Counted from the first letter of the stretch, positions 7,681 through 14,310 are shown. The stretch is DNA of 18,948 nucleotides from Bifidobacterium breve (GCA_945869505.1 CAMBOZ010000019.1:1-18948), one strand, 5' to 3'. The notes: generated by a model not told the origin, from the letters alone. Translations and numbers: made by a program.

Positions 7681-9140
7681 CCGAAGAAAACCCCCGCGAT
7701 AAAGATCTCTTCGAGGCGCTGCTGCGCGAAAGTGCGAGGGTAGCGGCAGATTTCGATGCCGACGAAAGTGATTTCGAAGTTTCATCGCAGCCAGATCTTG
7801 CAGATCGTCATGCGCTCCGTCGTGTCAAAGGTTTTTCTACTGAGCTACAAGATATTTCTGATGCGGAGTATCGACAGTTACAACTTGAGCGGGTTGTACT
7901 AGTAGGAGTTTGGACCGAAGGTAGCGCAGAGATGGCGGAGAACTCACTCGCTGAATTAAAGGCTCTAGCTGAAACAGCAGGATCTGAAGTATTAGATGGA
8001 CTGATTCAGCGTCGCGATAAACCCGATCCCGCTACTTATATCGGATCTGGAAAAGTTATTGAGTTACGTCAGATAGTGGTTGCAACTGGAGCCGATACTG
8101 TCATTTGCGATGGCGAGCTCTCTCCTTCGCAGTTACGTCAATTAGAAGATAAGTTAAAAGTAAAAGTTGTAGACCGCACCGCATTAATTCTCGACATATT
8201 TGCACAGCACGCCAAGAGTAAAGAAGGAAAGGCGCAAGTTGAATTGGCGCAGATCGCATACTTGCTTCCAAGGCTTCGTGGATGGGGTGATTCGCTTTCA
8301 CGCCAAGTTGGCGGACGTGCCGCAGGTGGTGCAGGCATCGGCGGACGCGGCCCTGGTGAGACCAAGATTGAGACTGATCGTCGTCGCATTCGTGACAAGA
8401 TGGCGAAACTGCGACGAGAGATAGCTGAGATGAAAGTATCTCGCGATACTAAACGTCAAGAGCGAAAACGATTTAACATTCCATCGGTTGCTATTGCTGG
8501 ATATACAAATGCAGGCAAATCCTCGTTGCTAAATAAGTTAACTGATGCCGGCGTTCTAGTTGAAAATGCTCTTTTTGCAACGCTTGACCCCACTGTTCGT
8601 AAATCTCAGACCGCTGAAGGTCGCGTTTATACGCTTTCAGATACCGTTGGATTTGTTCGCCACCTACCTCACCAGTTGATTGATGCCTTTAAATCAACGC
8701 TGGAGGAAGTCTCAGGCGCCGACCTGATTGTGCACGTGGTTGATGGATCGCACCCCGATCCCTTCGAACAGATACGTGCCGTGCGCGAAGTGATAACCGA
8801 AATTGGTGGGGCTGAAATTCCGGAAATCATTGCGATCAATAAGGTAGATACCGCAGATCCTGATGTTGTGATGGAGATACTGCGGAAAGAGAAGAATAGT
8901 TTTGCATTCTCCGCCCGAACTGGTTTCGGTATTGAGGGTTTAGTACGCGCCATCGAAAAATCTCTTCCACATCCGAATGTGGAGATAAATGCGTTAATTC
9001 CTTATGATCGTGGAGATCTAGTGAGCGCCGTTCACGAACGTGGTGAAATTCTCAGCGAAGAGTACGTAGAGACTGGAACACAGATGCGCGCTCTAGTGGA
9101 TGGTGGACTGGCAAAGGCAATCGAGGAAGCGCTTCTTTAA
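7677..9140 (+). CDS. hflX: Ribosome-associated GTPase HflX
   Basis: GTPase of the Obg/HflX class that binds the 50S subunit and splits or rescues stalled ribosomes, notably under heat stress or antibiotics. The N-terminal HflX domain includes SGKVIELRQIV and DRTALILDIFAQHAKSKEGK (about residues 167-186). A Gly-rich connector, GGRAAGGAGIGGRGPGETK, covers about 212-230, followed by a basic coiled-coil-like helix to about 265. The G domain has G1 GYTNAGKSS (275-283), G3 DTVGF (322-326) and G4 NKVD (388-391). A further region of about 60 residues after the SAR-like SARTGFGI completes the protein. The 487 residues include an acidic N-terminal extension of about 60, common in actinobacterial HflX. 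The ATG overlaps the dapF stop (ATGA). It is last in the miaB operon and is followed by a 157-base gap. Confidence 0.95.
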   Translation: MTEENPRDKDLFEALLRESARVAADFDADESDFEVSSQPDLADRHALRRVKGFSTELQDISDAEYRQLQLERVVLVGVWTEGSAEMAENSLAELKALAETAGSEVLDGLIQRRDKPDPATYIGSGKVIELRQIVVATGADTVICDGELSPSQLRQLEDKLKVKVVDRTALILDIFAQHAKSKEGKAQVELAQIAYLLPRLRGWGDSLSRQVGGRAAGGAGIGGRGPGETKIETDRRRIRDKMAKLRREIAEMKVSRDTKRQERKRFNIPSVAIAGYTNAGKSSLLNKLTDAGVLVENALFATLDPTVRKSQTAEGRVYTLSDTVGFVRHLPHQLIDAFKSTLEEVSGADLIVHVVDGSHPDPFEQIRAVREVITEIGGAEIPEIIAINKVDTADPDVVMEILRKEKNSFAFSARTGFGIEGLVRAIEKSLPHPNVEINALIPYDRGDLVSAVHERGEILSEEYVETGTQMRALVDGGLAKAIEEALL

Positions 9141-9297
9141 TCAGTGCTAGCCCTAGCCCACCTAAAAAAGTGGGAATATATGCGACACGCCGTTGGTTGT
9201 AACGGGTAATAACGCATAAGTGCGCGAGTATGCGCCTCGTATACGAAGATTCTCGCTTGAGAATTTTTGAGATTTTTATGGAAGGCAGGTGAGAGCA
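9141..9297 (+). promoter_or_regulatory. Intergenic region and leader upstream of the DUF4193 gene
   Basis: Second long gap of the window (157 bases). After the hflX stop comes a short hairpin, CCCAC(9157-9161)/GTGGG(9170-9174) with an A-rich loop but no T-tract, which may mark the end of the hflX transcript. TTGGTT (9193-9198) and TAAGTG (9217-9222) with 18-base spacing are a weak promoter guess. A second hairpin at 9245-9268 precedes the Shine-Dalgarno AGGTGAG (9287-9293), which lies five to ten bases from the chosen GTG. No TANNNT is at the leaderless position. No gene was found in the gap. Confidence 0.4.
9245..9268 (+). other. A/U-rich leader hairpin with U-run before DUF4193
   Basis: GAAGATTCTC (9245-9254), loop GCTT, then GAGAATTTTT (9259-9268) can pair over ten positions, two of them G-U. 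A further T5 run follows at 9272-9277. It looks like a weak intrinsic terminator placed in the leader of the next gene rather than right after hflX, so attenuation is possible; a plain terminator of hflX read-through is equally possible. Confidence 0.35.
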
Positions 9298-9594
9298 GTG
9301 GCAACAGATTACGACACCCCCCGAAAAACGGATGAGGAACTCCATGAGGAGTCGCTAGAAGAACTCAAAGCTAAGCGAGTCGATGCTCAATCCGGTCAAA
9401 TAGATGTCGATGAGGCCGAAGCAGCAGAAACTCTAGAACTTCCCGGAGCAGATTTATCAGGAGAAGAGCTTGCTGTTCGAGTAGTACCAAAGCAGGTGGA
9501 TGAATTTACTTGCTCTCGTTGCTTCTTAGTTCATCACATTACTCAACTCGCTAAAGGTGAGGGCGCTAAAGCAGTATGTAAAGAGTGCAGTTAA
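9298..9594 (+). CDS. DUF4193 family zinc-ribbon-like protein
   Basis: Small, highly conserved actinobacterial protein of unknown function. The N-terminal half is very acidic (ATDYDTPRKTDEELHEESLE, then DVDEAEAAETLELPGADLSGEEL). The C-terminus carries two CxxC pairs (FTCSRCFLVHH and VCKEC) that look like a zinc ribbon. I choose GTG at 9298 because the family begins MATDYD and AGGTGAG sits a few bases upstream; GTG at 9289 would add only three residues (M-R-A) and would overlap that Shine-Dalgarno. It has 98 residues, normal for the family. It faces the DUF3093 gene with only five bases between the stops. RNA polymerase or ribosome contact has been an attractive guess for such proteins, but nothing here shows it. 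Confidence 0.9.
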   Translation: MATDYDTPRKTDEELHEESLEELKAKRVDAQSGQIDVDEAEAAETLELPGADLSGEELAVRVVPKQVDEFTCSRCFLVHHITQLAKGEGAKAVCKECS

Positions 9595-9599
9595 AAGAT

Positions 9600-10034
9600 T
9601 TAGGATTTAATTAGCAGCGCGGCGATTTCTTCGCCGCGTTTGCTCGTTATCAGCCAATATGGCGTTGGGTCTCGTGGGTCGGTTACTTCAATTTTTATCC
9701 CAGTTGGAGTCCAAAATTTAATTGCAAGATAGGCCGTGGGGTCGGCATTACGGGTGCGTAACAATCGCATTGCCTCTGAATCTAGAATCGTAACTTTACC
9801 TAAATACTTGGATTCGATATGAGCGCGATCAATACGGAGCTCTTCGCCATCAAATGTAATAATGGAACGCATTGCTTGGGCTATGTAGATAATGGCGATT
9901 GTCGCCGCCACGAAAGAAGTGAAAGCAACGGTGTTATCAAATGCTGCCCAAAGCGCTATGACGAGCGAGAGCAATAGAAAATAAATGAAGGCCAGTACCC
10001 AGATAGGTGGGCGCAGGACTTCTTTGAATATCAC
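9600..10034 (-). CDS. DUF3093 family membrane protein
   Basis: Actinobacteria-specific membrane protein of unknown function, 144 residues. Two hydrophobic helices are visible at about residues 11-32 and 36-55. They are followed by a soluble C-terminal domain, from about residue 58 to the end, rich in beta-strand-like stretches (ITFDGEELRIDRAHI and YLAIKFWTPTGIKIEV). EVLRPPIWV at the N-terminus and the DPRDPTPYWLITSKR segment near the end are family-like. The start is GTG at 10034-10032, fitted by a TAGACT -10-like box six bases upstream. It is divergent from the thioesterase (31-base gap) and convergent with DUF4193. The order DUF4193-DUF3093-dut is conserved in mycobacteria (Rv2699c-Rv2698-Rv2697c, from memory). 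Confidence 0.85.
   Translation of the reverse strand: MIFKEVLRPPIWVLAFIYFLLLSLVIALWAAFDNTVAFTSFVAATIAIIYIAQAMRSIITFDGEELRIDRAHIESKYLGKVTILDSEAMRLLRTRNADPTAYLAIKFWTPTGIKIEVTDPRDPTPYWLITSKRGEEIAALLIKS
9618..9641 (+). terminator. Candidate intrinsic terminator for the DUF4193 transcript
   Basis: CGCGGCGA (9618-9625), loop TTTCT, TCGCCGCG (9631-9638) form a perfect 8-bp GC-rich stem followed by TTTG. It starts 24 bases after the DUF4193 stop but lies inside the 3' coding end of the opposing DUF3093 gene, so it doubles as codons for RGEEIAA. The T-run is short, which lowers confidence. Confidence 0.45.
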
Positions 10035-10040
10035 TATTGG

Positions 10041-10046
10041 AGTCTA
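10041..10046 (-). promoter_or_regulatory. Putative leaderless -10 box for DUF3093
   Basis: On the minus strand TAGACT matches TANNNT and ends six bases before the GTG start at 10034. There is no Shine-Dalgarno. The hexamer is identical to the proposed miaB -10 box. Confidence 0.5.
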
Positions 10047-10053
10047 ATTGAAG

Positions 10054-10059
10054 TAAAGT
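10054..10059 (+). promoter_or_regulatory. Putative leaderless -10 box for the thioesterase-dut-DUF3159 operon
   Basis: TAAAGT matches TANNNT and ends six bases before the ATG at 10066. It sits seven bases from the opposing -10 box of DUF3093, so the two promoters share one 31-base gap and their upstream elements must overlap the other gene. Confidence 0.5.
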
Positions 10060-10065
10060 GAGCAT

Positions 10066-10650
10066 ATGAGTCGCATTGCGAGCACGACCCCGCCTGAAGG
10101 TGCAGTAATTCCTGAGCGCCATCCTAAAGCGCCAGGTATAGGCACAATAATTCCTTCGCACTTTGGGCATTGCTTTGGTTGTGGAGAATTGCATCCCACA
10201 GGGCTTCATCTTGTTGCGAGAGCTGGGGCAGGAGCCGATTTAACTGCAGAATTTACTGTCACGGAAAATCATCAAGGCGCACCAGGTCTGGCGCACGGCG
10301 GACTTCTATCTCTGGCATTCGATGAAGCGCTCGGAAAGTTGATGTGGCTAATTCGCTCACCAGCGGTTACCGCAAGGTTAGAAACTGATTTTCTTAAACC
10401 AGTTCCTATGGGAACAACACTTCACATCACAGCTCGAATTACTGGGCAAGTAAATCGAAAGGTTTACACCGAAGCCGAGGGGCGTATCGGCGGAGCCGAA
10501 GGAGAAATCGCAGTCAGGGCAGCGGCACTTTTCGTAATAGTTCCTATGTCGCATTTCTTGGAGAACGCTCCAAAAGAGTATTTGGAACATATCGCAAAGA
10601 CTCCAGAGATATTGGCTTTTGTCGATCCCGAATTTGAGATTAATCCATAA
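10066..10650 (+). CDS. PaaI/hotdog-fold thioesterase-like protein
   Basis: Probable acyl-CoA or acyl-ACP thioesterase of the hotdog superfamily, 194 residues. After a proline-rich N-terminal stretch of about 30 residues comes HCFGCGELHPTGL (about 39-51), a CxxC-containing opening motif seen in many PaaI-like proteins. It is followed by the catalytic/core helix segment GLAHGGLLSLAFDEALGK (about 75-92) and the strand-rich hotdog core with LKPVPMGTTLHITARI. The tail after about residue 160 is extra and not recognised. No signal peptide is seen. The ATG at 10066 has a -10-like box six bases upstream. It is first in an operon with dut and DUF3159; its TAA overlaps the dut ATG by one base. The substrate is unknown; a link to the desaturase at 3530 is only speculative. 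Confidence 0.8.
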   Translation: MSRIASTTPPEGAVIPERHPKAPGIGTIIPSHFGHCFGCGELHPTGLHLVARAGAGADLTAEFTVTENHQGAPGLAHGGLLSLAFDEALGKLMWLIRSPAVTARLETDFLKPVPMGTTLHITARITGQVNRKVYTEAEGRIGGAEGEIAVRAAALFVIVPMSHFLENAPKEYLEHIAKTPEILAFVDPEFEINP

Positions 10651-11087
10651 TGAGTGTCAAAGTTTTAGTTACTCGTTTAGATAAGGAGTTGCCTCTTCCG
10701 AACTATGCCAAAGGGGGAGATGCTGGCGCAGATTTAGTCTCGCGAGTAGATGTGACTTTAGCGCCGGGAGAACGTAAATTGGTTCCAACGGGTATTTCTA
10801 TCGCACTCCCAGATGGCTATGTCGCACTGGTGCATCCGAGATCTGGGCTGGCTATCAAACACGGAGTAACAATGGTTAATGCACCAGGAACAGTCGATGC
10901 AGGGTACCGCGGAGAATTGCAAATAATTTTAATAAATCACGACCCGAAAGAAAGTGTTTCATTTAAGCGCGGTGATCGCATAGCGCAATTAGTAATTCAA
11001 CAAGTAGAACGCGCCGAATTTATTGAAGTTGAATCTCTGCCTGGTTCAGGTCGCGGCACTGGCGGTTTTGGATCTACGGGGCGTTAA
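10650..11087 (+). CDS. dut: Deoxyuridine 5'-triphosphate nucleotidohydrolase (dUTPase)
   Basis: Hydrolyses dUTP to dUMP and PPi, keeping uracil out of DNA and feeding dTMP synthesis. All five motifs of the homotrimeric family are visible: AGADL (25-29), PRSGLA (63-68), NAPGTVDAGYRGE (77-89, with catalytic Asp83 and uracil-stacking Tyr86), GDRIAQLVI (108-116), and the flexible C-terminal GRGTGGFGSTG (134-144). At 145 residues it has normal length. It starts in a TAATG overlap with the thioesterase stop and ends in another TAATG with DUF3159. In mycobacteria a DUF3710 gene usually follows dut; it is absent here. Confidence 0.97.
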   Translation: MSVKVLVTRLDKELPLPNYAKGGDAGADLVSRVDVTLAPGERKLVPTGISIALPDGYVALVHPRSGLAIKHGVTMVNAPGTVDAGYRGELQIILINHDPKESVSFKRGDRIAQLVIQQVERAEFIEVESLPGSGRGTGGFGSTGR

Positions 11088-11725
11088 TGAGCAATTTACC
11101 AATAGATTCAAACGGATCAGATAAAGCGAAAGTACTTGCTGCCTTCGGTGGCAAGAAAGGGCTCATTGATTCAGGAATTCCATCGATTGTCTTTCTCGTT
11201 GTATTTAACGTTGCAGATGATCTTCGCCAGGCACTTATTGCCTCACTTATTGTTTCAGCTTCACTAACCATTATTCGTTTGGCAAAACGTGACACTATTC
11301 AACACGCCATTTCCGGGTTAATTGGTTCACTTATCTGCGCCTGGTTTGCCAATCGCACCGGCAATGCGAGTGATCTTTATATTCCAAAGCTACTGACAAA
11401 TCTGGGTTATGGCAGCGTCTACTTAATTGCTAACTTGGCTGGTTGGCCAATCCTTGGTCTCCTGCTCGGTCCAATCCTTGGAGAGAATTTATCGTGGCGA
11501 AAAGATCCTGCGCGAGCTCGCGCGTATAAGCGAGCAAGTTGGCTCTGGGTGGCAATGTTCTTCATTCGGATTGCAGTTCAGTATCCGATTTATCGAAGTG
11601 GCAACGTCAACTTACTTGGTACTGTAAATCTGGCGATGGGGTATCCGCTTTTCCTGGCAACTGCATATGGATCGTGGATGATTTTAAAGAGCGTGCCGAC
11701 AACGAAGATTAAAGAGATTAGTTAG
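11087..11725 (+). CDS. DUF3159 integral membrane protein
   Basis: Actinobacterial membrane protein of unknown function, 212 residues. About six hydrophobic segments can be seen, near residues 29-45, 49-66, 73-88, 105-132, 150-168 and 176-200. Typical family stretches are GLIDSGIPSIVFLVVF at the N-terminus, RRD-like RLAKRDTIQHAISG, and GWPILGLLLGPILGE, followed by a charged WRKDPARARAYKRASW loop. The start is a TAATG overlap with dut, so it is likely coupled. Its 3' end overlaps the stop of the opposing trkA gene by eight bases (11718-11725). The genomic neighbourhood (dut before it, TrkA genes after it) matches that in mycobacteria (Rv2693c, from memory), which supports the family call. Confidence 0.85.
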   Translation: MSNLPIDSNGSDKAKVLAAFGGKKGLIDSGIPSIVFLVVFNVADDLRQALIASLIVSASLTIIRLAKRDTIQHAISGLIGSLICAWFANRTGNASDLYIPKLLTNLGYGSVYLIANLAGWPILGLLLGPILGENLSWRKDPARARAYKRASWLWVAMFFIRIAVQYPIYRSGNVNLLGTVNLAMGYPLFLATAYGSWMILKSVPTTKIKEIS

Positions 11726-12377
11726 CAATAAAGCAAGATTTAATTAATCCTTCAGCTGTTGCCGATGCCACAAATAGCAGTTCATCGCCCGCGCTGAATA
11801 CATCAGTCGGGGTCGGTGTAATCACGCGACCATCGCGAACAATTGCGGCAAGCGATGCATCATCAGGGAGTTCAATCTCTTCTACTGTTTTACCGATGCA
11901 ACTTGAAGAATCCGGCAAAGTTAACTCGACTAGGTTGGCTTGGCCCTTTCGGAAAGAGAAGAGACGTACTACATCGCCAACGCTAACCGCTTCTTCAACT
12001 AAGGCCGAGATAATTCTCGGAGTTGATACCGCGACATCAACGCCCCACGATGAATCAAATAGCCATTCGTTTTTAGGATGATTGATGCGTGCGACTACGC
12101 GTGGCACTCCATATTCAGTCTTCGCAAGCAGCGAAGTTACTAAGTTCACTTTGTCATCACCGGTTGCGGCTACTAATACCTGGCAGTTATTTAGAACCGC
12201 TTTATCTAGAGCGGTAATTTCGCAGGCATCGGCCATTAACCATTCCGCATCGGGCACTGATTCCATTTTGAGCGCCTTCGGATCACGATCAATTAATAGA
12301 ACTTGATGGCCGTTATCTAGAAGTTCTCGTGCGATTGCACGACCTACATTTCCGGCTCCGGCGATTGCAATTCTCAT
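11718..12377 (-). CDS. trkA: TrkA-type NAD-binding K+ transport regulator (CeoC-like)
   Basis: Cytoplasmic regulatory subunit of a Trk/Ktr-type potassium uptake system, 219 residues. The N-terminal RCK Rossmann domain (TrkA-N, about residues 1-135) opens with MRIAIAGAGNVGRAIARELL, carrying the GxGxxG dinucleotide motif, and has an acidic residue at the end of strand 2 (LLIDRD). The TrkA-C domain occupies about 140-219 and includes LPDSSSCIGKTVEEIELP and VFSAGDELLFVAS. It is the second gene of a two-gene minus-strand operon; its ATG overlaps the stop of the upstream gene as ATGA (12374-12377). It ends tail-to-tail with DUF3159, overlapping by eight bases. No permease gene is next to it. Confidence 0.9.
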   Translation of the reverse strand: MRIAIAGAGNVGRAIARELLDNGHQVLLIDRDPKALKMESVPDAEWLMADACEITALDKAVLNNCQVLVAATGDDKVNLVTSLLAKTEYGVPRVVARINHPKNEWLFDSSWGVDVAVSTPRIISALVEEAVSVGDVVRLFSFRKGQANLVELTLPDSSSCIGKTVEEIELPDDASLAAIVRDGRVITPTPTDVFSAGDELLFVASATAEGLIKSCFIAN

Positions 12378-13039
12378 GAATGATCCTCTGGAGAGCGCGC
12401 AAGAATTTGTTCTACTTTACTTAACTCTGAATCGCGCACGGTAACGTGGAGCAGATCGCCCTCTTGTAAAACTGAGTGCACATCTGGGATAAGTCCTTCA
12501 CCTAAACGGGTGATGAATGCAACTCGCGCGCCAGTTGCTTCTTCGAGTTCTGTGATTGCCATTCCGAACCAATCTTTGTGGGGGTGCATCTCGCAGAGTT
12601 GAACCGCACCGCTGGCATCTCGCCATTCCGATCGTGATCCTTCTGGAACCAAGCGGCGCAAAATTTGATCAGTCGCCCAAATAACTGTTGCCACAGTAGG
12701 AATTCCTAAACGCTGGTAAATCTCAGCACGTCCTGGATCATAAATTCGAGCAACAACATTGTCGACACCGTAAGTTTCGCGAGCCACGCGCGCGGCCAAA
12801 ATGTTTGAGTTATCGCCATTACTTACCGCGGCAAATGCATCTGCAGTTTCAATTCCGGCCTCAAGCAAGGTATCTCGATCAAATCCAACACCTGTAACAG
12901 TGCGACCTTTGAAGTCTGGACCTAAACGGCGAAAGGCTTCTCGGGATTGATCGATAACAGCAACAGAATGTCCAGCGGCTTCGAGTTCGGTAGCTAAAGA
13001 AGAACCAACTCGACCGCATCCCATAATCACGACGTGCAC
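12374..13039 (-). CDS. trkA: TrkA-type NAD-binding K+ transport regulator (CeoB-like)
   Basis: Partner of the neighbouring TrkA protein, 221 residues. MHVVIMGCGRVGSSLATELE opens the RCK Rossmann domain with GxGxxG, followed by VAVIDQS at strand 2 and ISNGDN-like AVSNGDNSNILAARVARE (about residues 74-91). The TrkA-C domain is at about 140-221 (GEGLIPDVHSVLQEGDLLHVTV). The start is GTG at 13039 with a TAAGTT -10-like box seven bases upstream; an in-frame ATG at 13024 begins at MGCGRVG, which is too late because it removes the first beta strand. In mycobacteria ceoB and ceoC are adjacent in this same order and are followed by an amino-acid/polyamine-type permease, which is missing here. The two proteins probably form a heteromeric gating ring, as bacterial TrkA has two RCK domains in one chain. 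Confidence 0.9.
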   Translation of the reverse strand: MHVVIMGCGRVGSSLATELEAAGHSVAVIDQSREAFRRLGPDFKGRTVTGVGFDRDTLLEAGIETADAFAAVSNGDNSNILAARVARETYGVDNVVARIYDPGRAEIYQRLGIPTVATVIWATDQILRRLVPEGSRSEWRDASGAVQLCEMHPHKDWFGMAITELEEATGARVAFITRLGEGLIPDVHSVLQEGDLLHVTVRDSELSKVEQILARSPEDHS

Positions 13040-13046
13040 AAGGTTT

Positions 13047-13052
13047 AACTTA
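13047..13052 (-). promoter_or_regulatory. Putative leaderless -10 box for the trkA pair
   Basis: On the minus strand TAAGTT matches TANNNT and ends seven bases before the GTG at 13039. No Shine-Dalgarno is seen. Confidence 0.5.
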
Positions 13053-13058
13053 CACCCT

Positions 13059-13064
13059 TATCCT
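13059..13064 (+). promoter_or_regulatory. Putative leaderless -10 box for the RNA methyltransferase gene
   Basis: TATCCT matches TANNNT and ends seven bases before the ATG at 13072. It is six bases from the opposing trkA -10 box, in a 32-base divergent gap. Confidence 0.45.
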
Positions 13065-13071
13065 TATCTAT

Positions 13072-14310
13072 ATGACACCTAATGGGGCTAGCGAGCGAGA
13101 TTCCACAGAACGCGTTGCGTTGGCGGTGGGGGATCGCTTCATTACCACCATTGAGAAAGTTGCTCACGGAGGTCATTTCATAGCACGCCACCTTGGGGCG
13201 GTTATTTTTGTTAGACACGCAATTCCTGGCGAAGAAGTTGAAATCGAAATAACCGGCACGGGAAGTTCATTTAATCGCGCTGATGTTGTGAAAGTAATCA
13301 ATCCGTCTCCGGATCGAGTTAGTGCACCTTGCCAATTCGCACATCGCGCCGGCTGTGGCGGATGCGACTTCCAACATATTTCACTTGAGCGACAACGCCA
13401 ATTGAAGAGTGAAGTTATTGCCGAGCAATTTGCACGGATTGCCAAGCGCGAAATGCAAGTAGTCGTAGAAGAAGTAGGCGCACCGCTGGGATACCGAACG
13501 CGCTTTAACGCTGTGACTACTCGTAATGGCGATCTTGGTTTTAAGCAGGCCAGAAGCAATAAAGTCATTCCGGTGAGCGACTGCCGGATCTTGCAACCAG
13601 AAATTAAATACCAAGAATTAAGCTCGCGTAAATGGAAGGGAGATTTACGTGTTGAAGTCTCACTATCTTCAGCAGGTGAGCGAACTATTGCAACTGGTTA
13701 CACCCGCGATGAAACTCCAGTTCGCACAAGTGAGGGACCAGATATAGGCCAATATTCAATCAATGGATTTAATCTAGAAGTTTCACAACGCTCTTTTTGG
13801 CAGAGCCATAAATCAGCCCCTGCTGTTTTAACCAGAGTTGTTAGTGAATTCGCCCAGATCAAAGCAGGAGATCAAGTTTTAGATCTATATGGAGGAGTTG
13901 GACTCTTTACTTCACAATTTTTAGAAGCAGTGGGTGAAACTGGGCAGATTGATTTAGTTGAAGGCAGTAAGAGCGCAACAGCGGATGCAATACGCAATTT
14001 TGCGGAGATGAAGAACGTGAAAGTGCACACTGGTGATGTCGCAAAATTGCTACCTCGATTTACTCAAAGTGATGTAATTGTTTTAGATCCACCGCGCGAA
14101 GGGGCTGGAAAGGAAGTAGTCCAGGCTATGGCTGCACTTAAGCCACGTGCGATTGTCTACATCGCTTGTGATCCAGCAGCACTAGCTCGCGACACCACAT
14201 ATTTAAGTGAAGTCGGATATGAAATTACCAAAATCCGTGCCTTCGACCTTTTCCCCATGACACACCACATCGAATCTGTTGCGCTATTTGGTCGAGTTAA
14301 GGTATCTTGA
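13072..14310 (+). CDS. TrmA/RlmC/RlmD-family 5-methyluridine RNA methyltransferase
   Basis: Probable SAM-dependent m5U methyltransferase acting on tRNA or 23S rRNA, 412 residues. The N-terminal TRAM RNA-binding domain covers about 20-78 (ITTIEKVAHGGHFIARH). A [4Fe-4S] site is suggested by C87, C95, C98 (CQFAHRAGCGGC) and C171 (PVSDC), as in RlmD; the first spacing is seven residues instead of the five I recall for E. coli RlmD. The class I methyltransferase domain has SAM motif DLYGGVGLF (271-279), DPPREG (339-344), and catalytic Cys366 in YIACDPAALARD. The C-terminal FDLFPMTHHIESV is family-typical. The ATG at 13072 has a -10-like box seven bases upstream. The target (tRNA U54 or rRNA) cannot be decided here, so no symbol is given. 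Mycobacterial Rv2689c is the positional counterpart, from memory. Confidence 0.9.
   Translation: MTPNGASERDSTERVALAVGDRFITTIEKVAHGGHFIARHLGAVIFVRHAIPGEEVEIEITGTGSSFNRADVVKVINPSPDRVSAPCQFAHRAGCGGCDFQHISLERQRQLKSEVIAEQFARIAKREMQVVVEEVGAPLGYRTRFNAVTTRNGDLGFKQARSNKVIPVSDCRILQPEIKYQELSSRKWKGDLRVEVSLSSAGERTIATGYTRDETPVRTSEGPDIGQYSINGFNLEVSQRSFWQSHKSAPAVLTRVVSEFAQIKAGDQVLDLYGGVGLFTSQFLEAVGETGQIDLVEGSKSATADAIRNFAEMKNVKVHTGDVAKLLPRFTQSDVIVLDPPREGAGKEVVQAMAALKPRAIVYIACDPAALARDTTYLSEVGYEITKIRAFDLFPMTHHIESVALFGRVKVS

Noticed and set aside
9157..9174. CCCAC/GTGGG hairpin after hflX as an intrinsic terminator
   Set aside because: Only five base pairs, an eight-base loop and no T-run; noted in the intergenic entry but not called as a terminator.
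11510..11523. Perfect 14-bp palindrome GCGCGAGCTCGCGC
   Set aside because: It lies inside DUF3159 codons for alternating Ala and Arg, which explains the symmetry; it is far from any start site.
13053..13071. CTTATCC-like repeats (cccttatccttatc) as DnaA boxes
   Set aside because: They do not match TTATCCACA, there is no cluster, and dnaA/dnaN are not nearby.
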